In this document: one piece after another, positions 1 to 11,264 of the stretch
Layout: the number at the start of each line of letters is the position of its first letter
Numbering within the stretch: the stretch's first letter is position 1
NCBI RefSeq assembly: GCF_012689525.1
Contig: NZ_CP051516.1
Location: 2,356,001-2,420,000 of the forward strand
Reading direction: 5' to 3'
DNA length: 64,000 nucleotides
DNA from: Paraburkholderia aromaticivorans
GTDB lineage: Bacteria > Pseudomonadota > Gammaproteobacteria > Burkholderiales > Burkholderiaceae
Program-made: the position numbers and the translations under genes
The notes under the pieces: model-generated
The model's database searches: none
Seen by the model: only the letters and a program-made list of their open reading frames with translations
Told to the model about the DNA's origin: nothing

Positions 1-1
1 A

Positions 2-91
2 CACGCATTTTTCCGCTCGATCGGACTGGGACTCGAAGACGTGGCCATCGCGTTCGAACTTTTCAGGCATTTGACGCAGCGGGATGCATGA
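2..91 (+). CDS. Ornithine cyclodeaminase family protein, C-terminal end (partial)
   Basis: The window opens inside a gene; only the last 29 codons are present, ending in TGA. The residues visible (FRSIGLGLEDVAIAFEL near the end) match the conserved C-terminal helix of the ornithine cyclodeaminase/mu-crystallin family, NAD(P)-dependent enzymes acting on ornithine or related imino/amino acids. The substrate cannot be told from this fragment. The downstream YheO-type regulator lies in the same direction and may control it. Confidence 0.6.
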   Translation, partial: HAFFRSIGLGLEDVAIAFELFRHLTQRDA

Positions 92-279
92 CGTTGCGCT
101 GCTAAATGCTGTCACACCGGGCGCGCGATGAGCGGGCCGAACACGGCGCAACGAACGCGGAGACAGCGCCTGGATCGAGATCCCGCTCGTGGCAAAATGG
201 CGGATATCACGAGAACTTGCAGCACGATGACGCAACAACACGCTGCGGACTCTGCGAAACCGGAACTTCATCCCTCCCT

Positions 280-924
280 ATGCGAAAGACCAAGACCACG
301 GCCGCACGTCGGCTGCTTCTGGATCGATACAGCCGTGTCGCCGACGGCATCGCGCTGCTGTTTTTCCCGTACGTCGAAATCGTCATTCATGACTTGCAAA
401 GCCAGACCGTTGCTTACATAGCCAACAACCTGTCCAAGCGCGAACTCGGCGACGAGTCGGCGCTGGAAGAAATGGATCATTCGGCCGAGTCCGGCACCAT
501 CGGCCCTTATGAAAAAATCAACTGGGATGGCAGGAGAATGCGCTGCGTCAGCACGGTGCTCTTCGACGACGCCGAGGCCGCCATCGGCGTAATGTGCGTG
601 AACTACAACATCGCGGTATTCGAGGACGTGAAGCACGTGATCGACCGCGTGATCTCCGGCGCAGGTTTGGTGAAGCAGCCTGAGGAACTGTTCAAGGACG
701 ACTGGCAGGAGCGCATCAACACGTTCCTTCACACCTGGCTCCAGGAGCGTCAGTTGGCGCTGAACTCCCTGACTCGCGACCATCGCCGCGAACTGGTTGA
801 AGCGCTGTGGGCCGAGGGCGCCTTTAAGGGGAAAAGCGCGGCGAATTATGTGGCGAATGTACTCGGAATGGGGCGTGCCACCGTCTATCAACACATCAGG
901 GATCTGCGAGGGGCGGCGGCCTGA
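280..924 (+). CDS. YheO-type PAS/HTH transcriptional regulator
   Basis: A 214-residue predicted DNA-binding regulator of the YheO family. Residues about 12-125 form the YheO-type PAS domain (FFPYVEIVIHDL, then TVLFDDAEAAIGVMCVN). Residues about 165-210 form the terminal helix-turn-helix (GKSAANYVANVLGMGRATVYQHIRDL). The reading frame is open back to position 106, but the upstream 58 codons have no family similarity, so I place the start at the ATG just before MRKTKTTAARR; no good Shine-Dalgarno is visible. Members of this family are often linked to amino-acid racemase, dehydratase or cyclodeaminase genes, which fits the cyclodeaminase tail immediately upstream. The effector is unknown. Confidence 0.8.
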   Translation: MRKTKTTAARRLLLDRYSRVADGIALLFFPYVEIVIHDLQSQTVAYIANNLSKRELGDESALEEMDHSAESGTIGPYEKINWDGRRMRCVSTVLFDDAEAAIGVMCVNYNIAVFEDVKHVIDRVISGAGLVKQPEELFKDDWQERINTFLHTWLQERQLALNSLTRDHRRELVEALWAEGAFKGKSAANYVANVLGMGRATVYQHIRDLRGAAA

Positions 925-1359
925 CCGGCAAGCCCACTTTCATTAAAGAATCATGACTGGGACGCCGATATCCGGGTAACGCATCATCAACCGCCAGGCG
1001 CGTTTTTGCCGTCGCGTCAGATACCCATTCGTGCCTTGCCCTTACACGCCATCCACCACGCCTGCCGCCGAACCGGCGGCAGCGCCGCAAGCTTTCATCA
1101 GCCTCCAGCCGGACAGCGCTGCACGGCTCGCAACACATTGCGATGAAATCCGCAAATGCGCCGTTGCGACGATTAATTTGGAAAAGGGCAAGATCGGCAA
1201 CAAGCCGTCATACTCTGTCTCTTCTTGCGGCGGACGGTCCCGACAGCGCAACCGGAAGACTTCACCGGAAACGCGATCGATGCATGACCGTCCGCTCCGT
1301 CCTTTCGACGGCAATTTCCGCGTAGCGCCGCGCGCGGTTCAAGTGGAGCGTGCTTTGCA
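925..1359. other. Intergenic region, 435 bp
   Basis: No convincing gene. It contains a GC-rich hairpin at 1062-1082 and presumably the promoter of the sigma-54 activator gene. I see no sigma-54 consensus here. Confidence 0.5.
1062..1082. terminator. Stem-loop between regulator and sigma-54 activator
   Basis: Perfect 8-bp arms CTGCCGCC/GGCGGCAG with a 5-nt loop. There is no U-tract, so this is a weak terminator candidate. Confidence 0.3.
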
Positions 1360-3678
1360 ATGAGTTACCCCCCTGTCGTTCCGTTCGTCCACGACAAGGC
1401 TGATTCGGGCGCCTTCGTGGGCGGCGCCCCGGCGTTTCGCCAACTGGTCCGTATGATCGATCGGGTTGCCCCGACTGATCACCCTTTACTCATTTTCGGC
1501 CCGACGGGTTCGGGCAAGGAACTGGTCGCGCGCCGGGTGCATGCGCACAGCCAGCGCCAGGATCAACCATTTGTCGACGTCAACTGCGGCGCGATTCCCG
1601 AGAACCTCGTCGAAGCCGAACTGTTCGGGCATGTGAAAGGCGCGTTCACGGGCGCGGCCGAAAACCGTCAGGGACTTTTTCAGCAGGTCGGCAAGGGCAC
1701 ACTGCTGCTCGATGAAATCGGCGAACTGCCGCTCGCGCTGCAACCGAAACTGTTACGCGTGCTTGAAACGCGGACCTTCCGTCCGATCGGCTCATCCACC
1801 AGTCTGCATTTCGCGGGGCGCGTCGTCGCCGCGACCCACCGCGACCTGCGCGAGCTCGCGCGTGGCGGGCTATTTCGCGAGGACCTGTTCTACCGGCTCG
1901 CGGTCTTCGTGCTCGCCGTCCCCGGACTCGAGCAGCGCATCGAGGACATTCCGGCGCTGGTCGTTCACTTCGCATCGCAACACGCGCGCCGCCTCGAGTT
2001 CTCGCCGGCTGCCATCCGGCGGCTTTGCCAGCATTCGTGGCCGGGCCATATCCGGCAATTGCGCAACCTGATCAGCCAGTTGAGCGTGCTTGCCGAAAAC
2101 ACGCTCATCGATGTCGACTCGCTCGAGCCGTTTCTCGCCAACGAAACCGGCGGGCCGGTGTCGCGCGCCAGTCTCGCCGACATGCTGTTGCAACTCGAAG
2201 GCCGCGACAAGCTCGCCGCCGCCGAAGACCTGTTGATCGACCGTGCGCTCGAGCGGACCAGCGGCAACAAGAGTGCGGCCGCCACCATGCTCGGCGTGGG
2301 GCGCAAGACCATCGAGCGGCGGCTGAAGTCGCGCGAGGAACATCACCGCGAAGCGCGCAAGTGTCTCGAACACGCGAGCGCGCTGATCGAGGAATCGAAG
2401 TTCGCGGAAGCGATTCCACTGTTGCGCCGCTGCCTCGACGTGCTGCAGACGCCCCACGAACAGGAGGCCGTGCGCCGTTTGCAGTTCGACGCCTACCGGC
2501 TGCTCGGCATGAGCTTGCGCAGCGTGCACGGCTGGCTCTATGCGGAAGCCACCGCCTGCTACGCCGCCGCGCTGACGATCGGCGAAGGCGTCTGCGAGCC
2601 CGCCGAAATTGCCGCGATCCAGTTCGGCATCTGGACCACGCAGCTGACGACGCTCCAACTCAAGCAGGCGCGCGGAACCGCGCAGAACATGCTGGAGCGC
2701 GCGCAGAACGGCGGCGACCGGGTCTCGCTCGACGAAGCCCACGTCGCGATGACCAACACCCTCTTCTGGCTCGGCGACAGCGAGGAAGCGCTGGCCTGTC
2801 TCGCGCGCGGCAACCTGCTCGGCGTGGGACGCAACGATACCCGTACCGGCTCGCAAGGGATCGATCTCGCCAGCCTCGCGTTGACCTTCGAAGGGCTGGC
2901 CGCCTATCAGATCGGTGCATTCGGCCAGGCGCGGCGCGCCATGGAGATGTTGATTCTGCGCGCGTCCGAACCGGGCGCGCATGCGCTCGCTCATGCCGTC
3001 AACCTGCAGGGCGCCGCGTGGCTTGCCTGCCTGTTCGATGACGTGGACCGGCTCGGCCATCTCGCGAGCGAACTCGAATCGGTGTCGATCGCGAACGGTT
3101 TCGCGTTCTATCGCGGCGTCGGCCAGGTGTTGCGCGCATGCCATCTCAGTGCGCTCGGCCATTCCGACGAAGCGGAAACCGTGATGCTCGACGGCTACGA
3201 CAACCACGTCGTGTGCAATGGCGGTGCGCTGTTCTATTCCTTCAAGACGTGGCAGCACGGTGAACTGCTGCTGCGCGCGGGCCGCGCCAAGATCTGCGAG
3301 GCGATTCTCGCCACCGCGATCGACGAGACCCTCGCCCGTCAGGAACGTGTCTATCTGGGCGAACTGCTGGTGACCCGGGCGCGCGCGCAGTGGGCGCTGG
3401 GCGATGTGCACGCCGCGGAACTGGGTCTGCGCACCGCGCTGTCCACCGCGCTTGCGTTCGGTTCAGTGCCGGCGCGTGTGGACGCCGCGCGCTATCTCGC
3501 CGATCTGCTGCGCTCCACCGGCCGCGGCGCCGAAGCCATCGACACACTCGAGCGCGGTTTGCGCTCGCTAACGACGGATCCGACCACTCGCGTCACCAGC
3601 GCCGCGAGTCTGCTTGCCGAACTTCAGCTGGACGCCTCTTTCAACCTCGACAGTAAAGGAATCGCAAATGGCATATGA
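1360..3678 (+). CDS. Sigma-54-dependent activator with C-terminal TPR-like region
   Basis: A 772-residue enhancer-binding protein. The AAA+ domain starts almost at the N-terminus: Walker A GPTGSGKE at residues 47-54, the sigma-54 contact loop GAFTGA at 94-99, and Walker B LLLDEIGEL at 115-123. A Fis-type helix-turn-helix (GNKSAAATMLGVGRKTIERR) lies at about 302-322, in the middle of the protein. The remaining 440 residues are alanine/leucine-rich helical repeats resembling TPRs. Most relatives have an N-terminal sensory domain and end at the HTH, so sensing is probably moved to the C-terminus here. A GGAG lies 11 nt before the ATG. The stop overlaps the DUF917 gene by 11 nt, so the two are translationally coupled. 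The palindromes at 5715-5819 ahead of a sigma-54 promoter are its likely binding sites (inference). Confidence 0.9.
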   Translation: MSYPPVVPFVHDKADSGAFVGGAPAFRQLVRMIDRVAPTDHPLLIFGPTGSGKELVARRVHAHSQRQDQPFVDVNCGAIPENLVEAELFGHVKGAFTGAAENRQGLFQQVGKGTLLLDEIGELPLALQPKLLRVLETRTFRPIGSSTSLHFAGRVVAATHRDLRELARGGLFREDLFYRLAVFVLAVPGLEQRIEDIPALVVHFASQHARRLEFSPAAIRRLCQHSWPGHIRQLRNLISQLSVLAENTLIDVDSLEPFLANETGGPVSRASLADMLLQLEGRDKLAAAEDLLIDRALERTSGNKSAAATMLGVGRKTIERRLKSREEHHREARKCLEHASALIEESKFAEAIPLLRRCLDVLQTPHEQEAVRRLQFDAYRLLGMSLRSVHGWLYAEATACYAAALTIGEGVCEPAEIAAIQFGIWTTQLTTLQLKQARGTAQNMLERAQNGGDRVSLDEAHVAMTNTLFWLGDSEEALACLARGNLLGVGRNDTRTGSQGIDLASLALTFEGLAAYQIGAFGQARRAMEMLILRASEPGAHALAHAVNLQGAAWLACLFDDVDRLGHLASELESVSIANGFAFYRGVGQVLRACHLSALGHSDEAETVMLDGYDNHVVCNGGALFYSFKTWQHGELLLRAGRAKICEAILATAIDETLARQERVYLGELLVTRARAQWALGDVHAAELGLRTALSTALAFGSVPARVDAARYLADLLRSTGRGAEAIDTLERGLRSLTTDPTTRVTSAASLLAELQLDASFNLDSKGIANGI

Positions 3679-4894
3679 ATTACGCCGGGAAGATCTGGAA
3701 CCGCTGCTATTGGGAGCAGCGTTCTTCGGTAGCGGCGGCGGTGGCACGATTGAATCTGCGCGGCATCTCGCCGAGCATTTCGTTACCGGCGACTATTACC
3801 CCACCGACACGGTCAAGGTCGTGTCGGTCGACGAGGCCACCGAAGGCGCGGCCGTCATGGTCGCCTATCTCGGCGCGCCTGAAGCGATCAACTCCGCGAC
3901 CTTTCCGATCGGACCCGTGACGGCCGTGCAGAACGTCCAGACCCGGCTCGCCTCGCAATCCACCAAGCTCGCCTACGTGATGCCGCCGGAAAGCGGCGCG
4001 CTGGGCTTCACGGTGGCGGCGCTCGTGGCGGCGAAACTCGGCCTCGCGGTGATCGACGCCGACGGCGCCGGCCGCGCCGTGCCCTCGCTGCCGATGCTTA
4101 CCTTCGCGGCCGCCGAGATCGATCCGCGCCCGGCGTTCCTCGTGAGCCAGGGTGGCCTGTGCGTCGAACTCGACGTGACGCCGCGCAACAGCAACCAGGG
4201 CGGCCCGACGCATCAACGCGACGTGTCGGCGATCGTCGAGCAGATGATGCGTCCGGTCGTCGCCGATCCCGAGTTCGGCCAGTTCGGCGGCCTCGCGATG
4301 TGGGTGATGAAGCCGGCCGACATCCGCCGCGCCACGCCGATCCATGGCACCTTGACGCGTGCGCTCGAACTCGGGCGCGCGTTGCAGGCCGGACGGATCG
4401 GCAGCGCCCAGCAGATGATCGGCTATCTCGCCGAGCATTGCGGGCTCGCCGCGCGCGCCATCTCGGAACCCGGCGAGCTGGTCTCGGCCGAGGTCGATAC
4501 GAGCGGCGGCTTCGACGTCGGCAAGGTGCATATTCAGGCCGGACAGCGGACCTATACGGTGCTGTATCAGAACGAGTCGCTGCTCGCGTGGGACAGCGCA
4601 AGTCCGCAGCCGATCGTGTTGTCGCCGGACAGCGTGGCGTATTTCGTCGGCGGCGAAGGTCAGGCGATCTTCAGCAACGGCGACCTGCTCAAGGATGACG
4701 GTTCGTTGAACCCGGTGATCGGCAAGCGCCCGGTGACCCTGATCGCCTGGCGTGCCGAAGCCGAATTGCGCAAGCCCGGCCTGATTCTCGACAGCTTCAT
4801 GCAGTTGCTGAACACGCTCGGCTATCTCGGGCCGTATGTGCCGCTTGAATCACTCCATTCGCACCACACCGCACGCAAGGGAGACGCATCTTGA
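3668..4894 (+). CDS. DUF917 / S-methyl-thiohydantoin desulfurase-like protein
   Basis: A 408-residue protein of the DUF917 family, recognised by its N-terminus (ELRREDLEPLLLGAAFFGSGGGG), the GAPEAI segment, and the central ALVAAKLGLAVIDADGAGRA region. The family has been linked to hydantoin or thiohydantoin metabolism and often sits beside hydantoin racemases and NCS1 permeases. The exact reaction of this member is not deducible. The ATG is preceded by AAAGGA about 8 nt upstream and lies inside the last codons of the activator gene. A longer frame from 3614 exists but lacks a comparable ribosome site. It overlaps the following racemase by 4 nt (TTGA), which indicates one operon. Confidence 0.85.
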   Translation: MAYELRREDLEPLLLGAAFFGSGGGGTIESARHLAEHFVTGDYYPTDTVKVVSVDEATEGAAVMVAYLGAPEAINSATFPIGPVTAVQNVQTRLASQSTKLAYVMPPESGALGFTVAALVAAKLGLAVIDADGAGRAVPSLPMLTFAAAEIDPRPAFLVSQGGLCVELDVTPRNSNQGGPTHQRDVSAIVEQMMRPVVADPEFGQFGGLAMWVMKPADIRRATPIHGTLTRALELGRALQAGRIGSAQQMIGYLAEHCGLAARAISEPGELVSAEVDTSGGFDVGKVHIQAGQRTYTVLYQNESLLAWDSASPQPIVLSPDSVAYFVGGEGQAIFSNGDLLKDDGSLNPVIGKRPVTLIAWRAEAELRKPGLILDSFMQLLNTLGYLGPYVPLESLHSHHTARKGDAS

Positions 4895-5616
4895 GCGCAC
4901 CCATTCGTATCTGCGTGCTGGTGCCCGTCGCCACGTCGGCCTACAACGACCGCATCATGAAGGCCATCGCGCCGGTCTTGCCGTCGGACGTGCAGGTCGA
5001 GATCCGCAATATCACCACGGGGCATCCCGACATCGAGAACCGTACGAACTGGCTGCAGAACGGCATGCCGGTGGTCGAACTCGCGCAGTCCATTGCCAAC
5101 GACGGCTTCGACGGCATCTGGCTGACCGACTTCGACATGTGCGGCGTCGAGGCCGCGCGCGAAGTGATCGATATCCCGATCATCGGCGGCTTTCCCGCTA
5201 CGGCCTTCACCGCGCTCGCGCTCAGCCAGCGTTTCTCGATCATCACGATCCTGCAAAGCACGCTGGCGATGCAGCGCGGTCATCCGCAGACCTACGGCAT
5301 CCAGGACAACTTCGCGTCGATCCGCGCGATCGATTGCCCGGTCTCGCAACTCGACAACGTCGACGTGGTGGTCGTTCGCACCTTCGAGGCGGCGCTGAAG
5401 GCGATCAAGGACGACGGCGCGCAAGCCATTCTGCTCGGCTGCACCGGTTTCGTCGACGTCGCGAGCCGCGTCTCCACGCTGCTCGGCGAGGCGCTCGGCG
5501 CGTATGTGCCGGTGATCGATCCGAATCAGGCCGGCTTCAGCTTCCTCGTGTCGCTGGTGCGGATGAAGGTACGTCCCAGCCGGTTGACTTACAGCAAGGT
5601 CAGTCTCCAGTCGTAA
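4891..5616 (+). CDS. Aspartate/glutamate/hydantoin racemase family protein
   Basis: A 241-residue member of the Asp/Glu racemase superfamily, cofactor-independent enzymes that use two cysteines as acid/base pair. The two expected cysteines are Cys84 (DFDMCGVEA) and Cys184 (LLGCTGF). The start is a TTG that overlaps the DUF917 stop codon (TTGA) and has AAGGGA 8 nt upstream. No ATG in frame gives a full N-terminus, so a non-AUG start is well supported. With the DUF917 gene this suggests racemisation of a hydantoin-like or amino-acid substrate; hydantoin versus aspartate or glutamate cannot be separated from sequence alone. Confidence 0.85.
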   Translation: MSAPIRICVLVPVATSAYNDRIMKAIAPVLPSDVQVEIRNITTGHPDIENRTNWLQNGMPVVELAQSIANDGFDGIWLTDFDMCGVEAAREVIDIPIIGGFPATAFTALALSQRFSIITILQSTLAMQRGHPQTYGIQDNFASIRAIDCPVSQLDNVDVVVVRTFEAALKAIKDDGAQAILLGCTGFVDVASRVSTLLGEALGAYVPVIDPNQAGFSFLVSLVRMKVRPSRLTYSKVSLQS

Positions 5617-5641
5617 GCCGGGCGCTTCTCTCTCCGTGCTC

Positions 5642-5671
5642 GTCCGGCGCGGCACGCTTGCCTCGCCGGAC
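5642..5671 (+). terminator. Stem-loop after the racemase gene
   Basis: Arms GTCCGGCG/CGCCGGAC (8 bp, perfect) separated by 14 nt, 25 nt after the racemase stop and followed by a pyrimidine-rich stretch. Likely end of the sigma-54 activator-DUF917-racemase transcript. Confidence 0.4.
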
Positions 5672-5714
5672 TCTCTCGCTTTCCAGTTCCCCACCTTTCC
5701 CCTGCCTCCCCATC

Positions 5715-5819
5715 GCTTTCGTCCCCATGTGGACGAAAGCGCCCTCTCGTCATGCTCGATACGGTCAATTGGACGAAATCGTCCAATCTTCAGGCTGCGC
5801 ATGGACGAGATTGACCAAT
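5715..5819 (+). promoter_or_regulatory. Three GGACGA-core palindromes, likely enhancer sites
   Basis: Three related dyads precede the sigma-54 promoter. Site A at 5715-5740 is GCTTTCGTCC, 6 nt, GGACGAAAGC, with perfect arms. Site B at 5769-5786 is TTGGACGAAATCGTCCAA, with perfect 8-bp arms. Site C at 5801-5819, ATGGACGAGATTGACCAAT, is a degenerate copy of B. All share the GGACGA core and lie about 50-155 bp upstream of the -24 element, the usual position of upstream activating sequences. Binding by the activator encoded at 1360-3678 is inferred from proximity. Confidence 0.65.
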
Positions 5820-5869
5820 TGCGTGTCTGAAAATCTCCTGCATCCCTGCTCGGATGCGGTTTCGAGGCT

Positions 5870-5885
5870 TGGCACGGTCATTGCT
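5870..5885 (+). promoter_or_regulatory. Sigma-54 (-24/-12) promoter
   Basis: TGGCACGGTCATTGCT matches the sigma-54 consensus TGGCACG-N4-TTGC exactly, with the required 10 bp between GG and GC. It points rightward, away from the racemase. No convincing gene follows until the 62-codon frame at 6635 and katG at 7267. Confidence 0.8.
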
Positions 5886-6634
5886 TAAATAGTGAGACGA
5901 AACGCCGCCTGAAAAAGCAACCTGGACAGGCGGTTTCGAAACATGCAGCAAATCCGTCCGACAAGCCGGGGGAACCTGAGAGACCAACAAGATCGCGCGC
6001 TACAAAGCGTTCGACACACCGACGTCCGGCGACATGCAGATTGGCAGATTGGCAGATTGCCGCTGGTCGCCGACGCAGCCGAACCCCGGAGCCGTTGCTA
6101 TTCACCGAGGTCATTCGGTTAGTGATCCGAACCATGGTTGACGCGCCGATCGAGTCCGACGACACCGTGTCGTTGGCAACAGACCGAGAGAGGGCTGTGC
6201 TGTTGTTGTAGTTGTGACTGTCGTGTGTCGACGCATCGCGACCGAATGCTTCCATAGAGAAGATCGTCGCGATGCGTCACTGCGAAATCGCGGACTCCGT
6301 CTGGCTATGCACCGGGTGAGCTGCTACAGGGTGCGGCCGTCGTTGCCTTCCCTTCCGGGGACAAGCAGCGGCGGCTTGCTCTTTTTGATCAGGCTGCGCC
6401 ACGCGCGGCGCATTCACCAACCCTTCGCGGGGTATTCGAATCATCGGCCGGCGGCACTGCACGCCCAGCCATCCCGACAGATTTTTCTGGATCGTCAGAC
6501 CAGCGGCCTCTTGCATTGCATCACCACGCAGATCCACTGCGTGAACAGAATCTGCTTTTTGCAACCCTACACGGCGTCAGATTGCTAGCGACGTCGTGAG
6601 CGGACCACACTAGCCATTCACGGGGATTCAAACA
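5886..6634. other. Long non-coding or degraded region downstream of the sigma-54 promoter
   Basis: About 750 bp without a recognisable gene. Short open frames here lack family similarity and ribosome sites. A short tandem repeat of an 8-bp unit (GATTGGCA) lies near 6035-6057. The presence of a strong promoter with enhancer sites but no gene suggests that a target gene was lost, or that an RNA is made. Confidence 0.4.
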
Positions 6635-6823
6635 ATGCACCACCACATTTTCGAAAGCGAACTCGTTCATCTGGAACGCGTCATCGCCTGCGCGTCTCGA
6701 GAGCCTTTCCCGCCCACCTACTGGCGCGATCGCGTCGAACATCTGAAAAATTGTCCACACGCGCCGCTGTTCCGCTATCGCATTGCCCGCCTGACCCGTC
6801 TCGTCGCCGAACTGAACGGGTAG
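6635..6823 (+). CDS. Small hypothetical protein (62 aa)
   Basis: A 62-residue, histidine- and arginine-rich soluble protein beginning MHHHIFESELVHLERVI and containing one cysteine in the N-terminal half (VIACAS) and another near position 42 (LKNCPHAP). A weak CGGGGA precedes the ATG. Codon use is like that of the neighbouring genes and the frame is predicted helical. I do not recognise a family. It could lie on the transcript from the sigma-54 promoter at 5870. Confidence 0.45.
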   Translation: MHHHIFESELVHLERVIACASREPFPPTYWRDRVEHLKNCPHAPLFRYRIARLTRLVAELNG

Positions 6824-9528
<2,705 letters not shown>

Positions 9529-9543
9529 GCGGGCGCCGCGGTT

Positions 9544-9567
9544 CCGTCAGGGTTGCCGCCCTGACGG
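9544..9567 (+). terminator. Stem-loop after katG
   Basis: Perfect 9-bp arms CCGTCAGGG/CCCTGACGG with a 6-nt loop, 16 nt after the katG stop. The following bases are not T-rich. Confidence 0.55.
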
Positions 9568-9773
9568 GACGCTGCCCCATCGGGTGAAGATAAACTGCCA
9601 GGTTACGGTGCGAGCCCCGTTGTATCGGAGCCGCACCGTGTGTTTTTGCGCGAGACGAGGCGCGAGTGTGCGAGAGTGGCGGATGGGCGAAACCCTATCT
9701 CAAGGTCGAGAGCCCGTGCACCGCGCCGTCGACAATCACGGCGCTACGGTCAACGACTTGAGGAGCCGGGTCA

Positions 9774-10466
9774 ATGGGAAGCACCAGCGCAGTTGCGGCA
9801 GCGGCAATCGCCTTTCTGGGCAGTCACTTTCTCCTCTCCCATCCGCTGCGCAGACCGTTGGTCGGCGCAATCGGCGAAGCGGCATTCCTGGGTGTCTATT
9901 CGCTGGTTGCGTTCCTGACGCTCGGCTGGCTAATCGTGGCTTACGTAAAGGCGCCCCTCTCCACACCGCTATGGCCGGTAGGAGACGGGCTCTGGGCGGT
10001 TGCGACCGTGGTCATGCTGATCGCGTCGATCCTGCTGATGGGTTCCCTGATCCGCAATCCGGCGCTGCCCACCGGCGGCCGGCCCGGTTCGTTTCCCGAC
10101 GCCGCCCGCGGCGTGTTCGCGGTAACACGCCATCCGATGATGTGGTCGTTCGCGCTGTGGGGTCTGTGTCACATCGCCGTGTTCCCGGTAGCCAAGAACA
10201 TCATTCTTGCAGCGGCCATGGTGATCCTCGCGCTCGTCGGCGCCGCGCTGCAGGATCGGAAGAAGGAGCGGCTCCAGCCCGATCTCTGGCCCGCATGGGA
10301 ATCGCAGACCAGCTACCTGCCGTTCGCGGCGATCGCCGCCGGCCGCGCGCGGCTGGGCGGGTTCGGCATGCACGCGCTGTTGGGCGGTCTCGTCGTCTGG
10401 CTCGCGGCGACCTGGGCTCATATCCCGCTCACCGGCTGGGCCGCCGGCATCTGGCGCTGGCTGTAG
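9774..10466 (+). CDS. NnrU family membrane protein
   Basis: A 230-residue polytopic inner-membrane protein of the NnrU family (related to MAPEG/isoprenylcysteine methyltransferase-fold proteins). Hydrophobic segments lie near residues 4-20, 33-58, 74-96, 125-160 and 197-215. The family signature segment VTRHPMMWSFALWGLCHI is present near residues 116-133. NnrU was first described near nitrite/nitric oxide reductase genes, but no denitrification genes are visible here, so its role is unknown. GAGGAG lies about 10 nt upstream of the ATG. A longer frame starts upstream but overlaps the katG trailer and lacks similarity. Confidence 0.85.
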   Translation: MGSTSAVAAAAIAFLGSHFLLSHPLRRPLVGAIGEAAFLGVYSLVAFLTLGWLIVAYVKAPLSTPLWPVGDGLWAVATVVMLIASILLMGSLIRNPALPTGGRPGSFPDAARGVFAVTRHPMMWSFALWGLCHIAVFPVAKNIILAAAMVILALVGAALQDRKKERLQPDLWPAWESQTSYLPFAAIAAGRARLGGFGMHALLGGLVVWLAATWAHIPLTGWAAGIWRWL

Positions 10467-10502
10467 ACGCAGCCTCGTCAGTGCCGTCGCTTAAACCCCG
10501 CT

Positions 10503-10817
10503 TCATGCCATTGCATGTCGGCTCGATGTGAACAGCTCTTTGCTCGTCGAGGTGAAATCGGCTGCCTGAAGTGGAACCGTATCTGAACCGCAGATCGAAC
10601 GCTTCTCGCCGGCTCGGGCCAGGATGCGCGCCATGTGCACATAGAAATGCTGCAGTTGTTTCGCGTCCGAAGCGGCTGGTTCGAGGTCGAACACATCTTC
10701 GAGCACGCGGCGCGAGACGTAGAAACGTTGAAGTCCGTGGACGATGCGAATCTGAAAGACGACGCCGTCACTATTGTGCGGCACCGCTGCCCAAATGAGC
10801 GAATGGCTACCCATGGA
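10503..10817 (-). CDS. Hypothetical protein, DUF1488-like
   Basis: A 104-residue soluble protein. The central VVFQIRIVHGLQRFYVSRRVLEDVFDL resembles the compact strand-strand-helix pattern of small DUF1488-type proteins, followed by a helix (LQHFYVHMARILARAGE). Similarity is judged by eye and is weak. I prefer the ATG preceded by GGGGG over the ATG five codons upstream. It is convergent with nnrU, with 36 bp between stops. The opposite strand also carries an open frame of 88 codons at 10635-10901, less protein-like. Confidence 0.5.
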   Translation of the reverse strand, partial: SMGSHSLIWAAVPHNSDGVVFQIRIVHGLQRFYVSRRVLEDVFDLEPAASDAKQLQHFYVHMARILARAGEKRSICGSDTVPLQAADFTSTSKELFTSSRHAMA

Positions 10818-11024
10818 GCCCCCGTAGATCATGTCGGATCAATAATTCGTCAATTCATGTTCGCATATCTCAGTGAACGGCGAATCTTTTCAAAATTGTG
10901 ACGCTTCATGATTCGACATTTTTACCACGGTCGACATATTGCAGTGCAGCAAAATACCTGTAGACTGAAGACGGGGCAACTGCAATTGTGCACCCACGGT
11001 CGCAATATGACGGGAGAATGCGCC

Positions 11025-11264
11025 ATGACGACTTCTCAGTCTTCACACACCCCAACCGTCCCTGAATTGCATGTCTTCGAGCAAGCCGGAGGCTGGCATT
11101 GGGGCATCACAGTCCCGCGCGCGAAGGGAAGCGGATTCAAACTGATCGCCTTCAGCGAGACAACCTTCGCGGTTGAGGACGCCGCTCGCACGGACGGGAG
11201 CCAGGCGTTGGAGAGCCTTGCGGATAGCGGTGCACGCGACCGGATCACTACCGACGTCGCGTGA
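11025..11264 (+). CDS. Conserved-looking small hypothetical protein (79 aa)
   Basis: A 79-residue protein without membrane segments. Its core (VFEQAGGWHWGITVPRAKGSGFKLIAF) is strand-rich and aromatic, then an acidic-polar tail. The ATG has GGGAG 8 nt upstream; an upstream in-frame ATG at 11007 lacks one. No family recognised. It precedes the NUDIX gene with a gap of about 230 bp. Confidence 0.55.
   Translation: MTTSQSSHTPTVPELHVFEQAGGWHWGITVPRAKGSGFKLIAFSETTFAVEDAARTDGSQALESLADSGARDRITTDVA

Noticed and set aside
1870..3411. 513-codon open frame antisense to the sigma-54 activator
   Set aside because: It is a shadow of a high-GC gene: composition is H/R/A-rich without motifs, and the plus strand has a clear AAA+ protein.
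5878..6255. 125-codon minus-strand frame opposite the orphan sigma-54 promoter
   Set aside because: Low-quality sequence without domain, ribosome site or codon bias.
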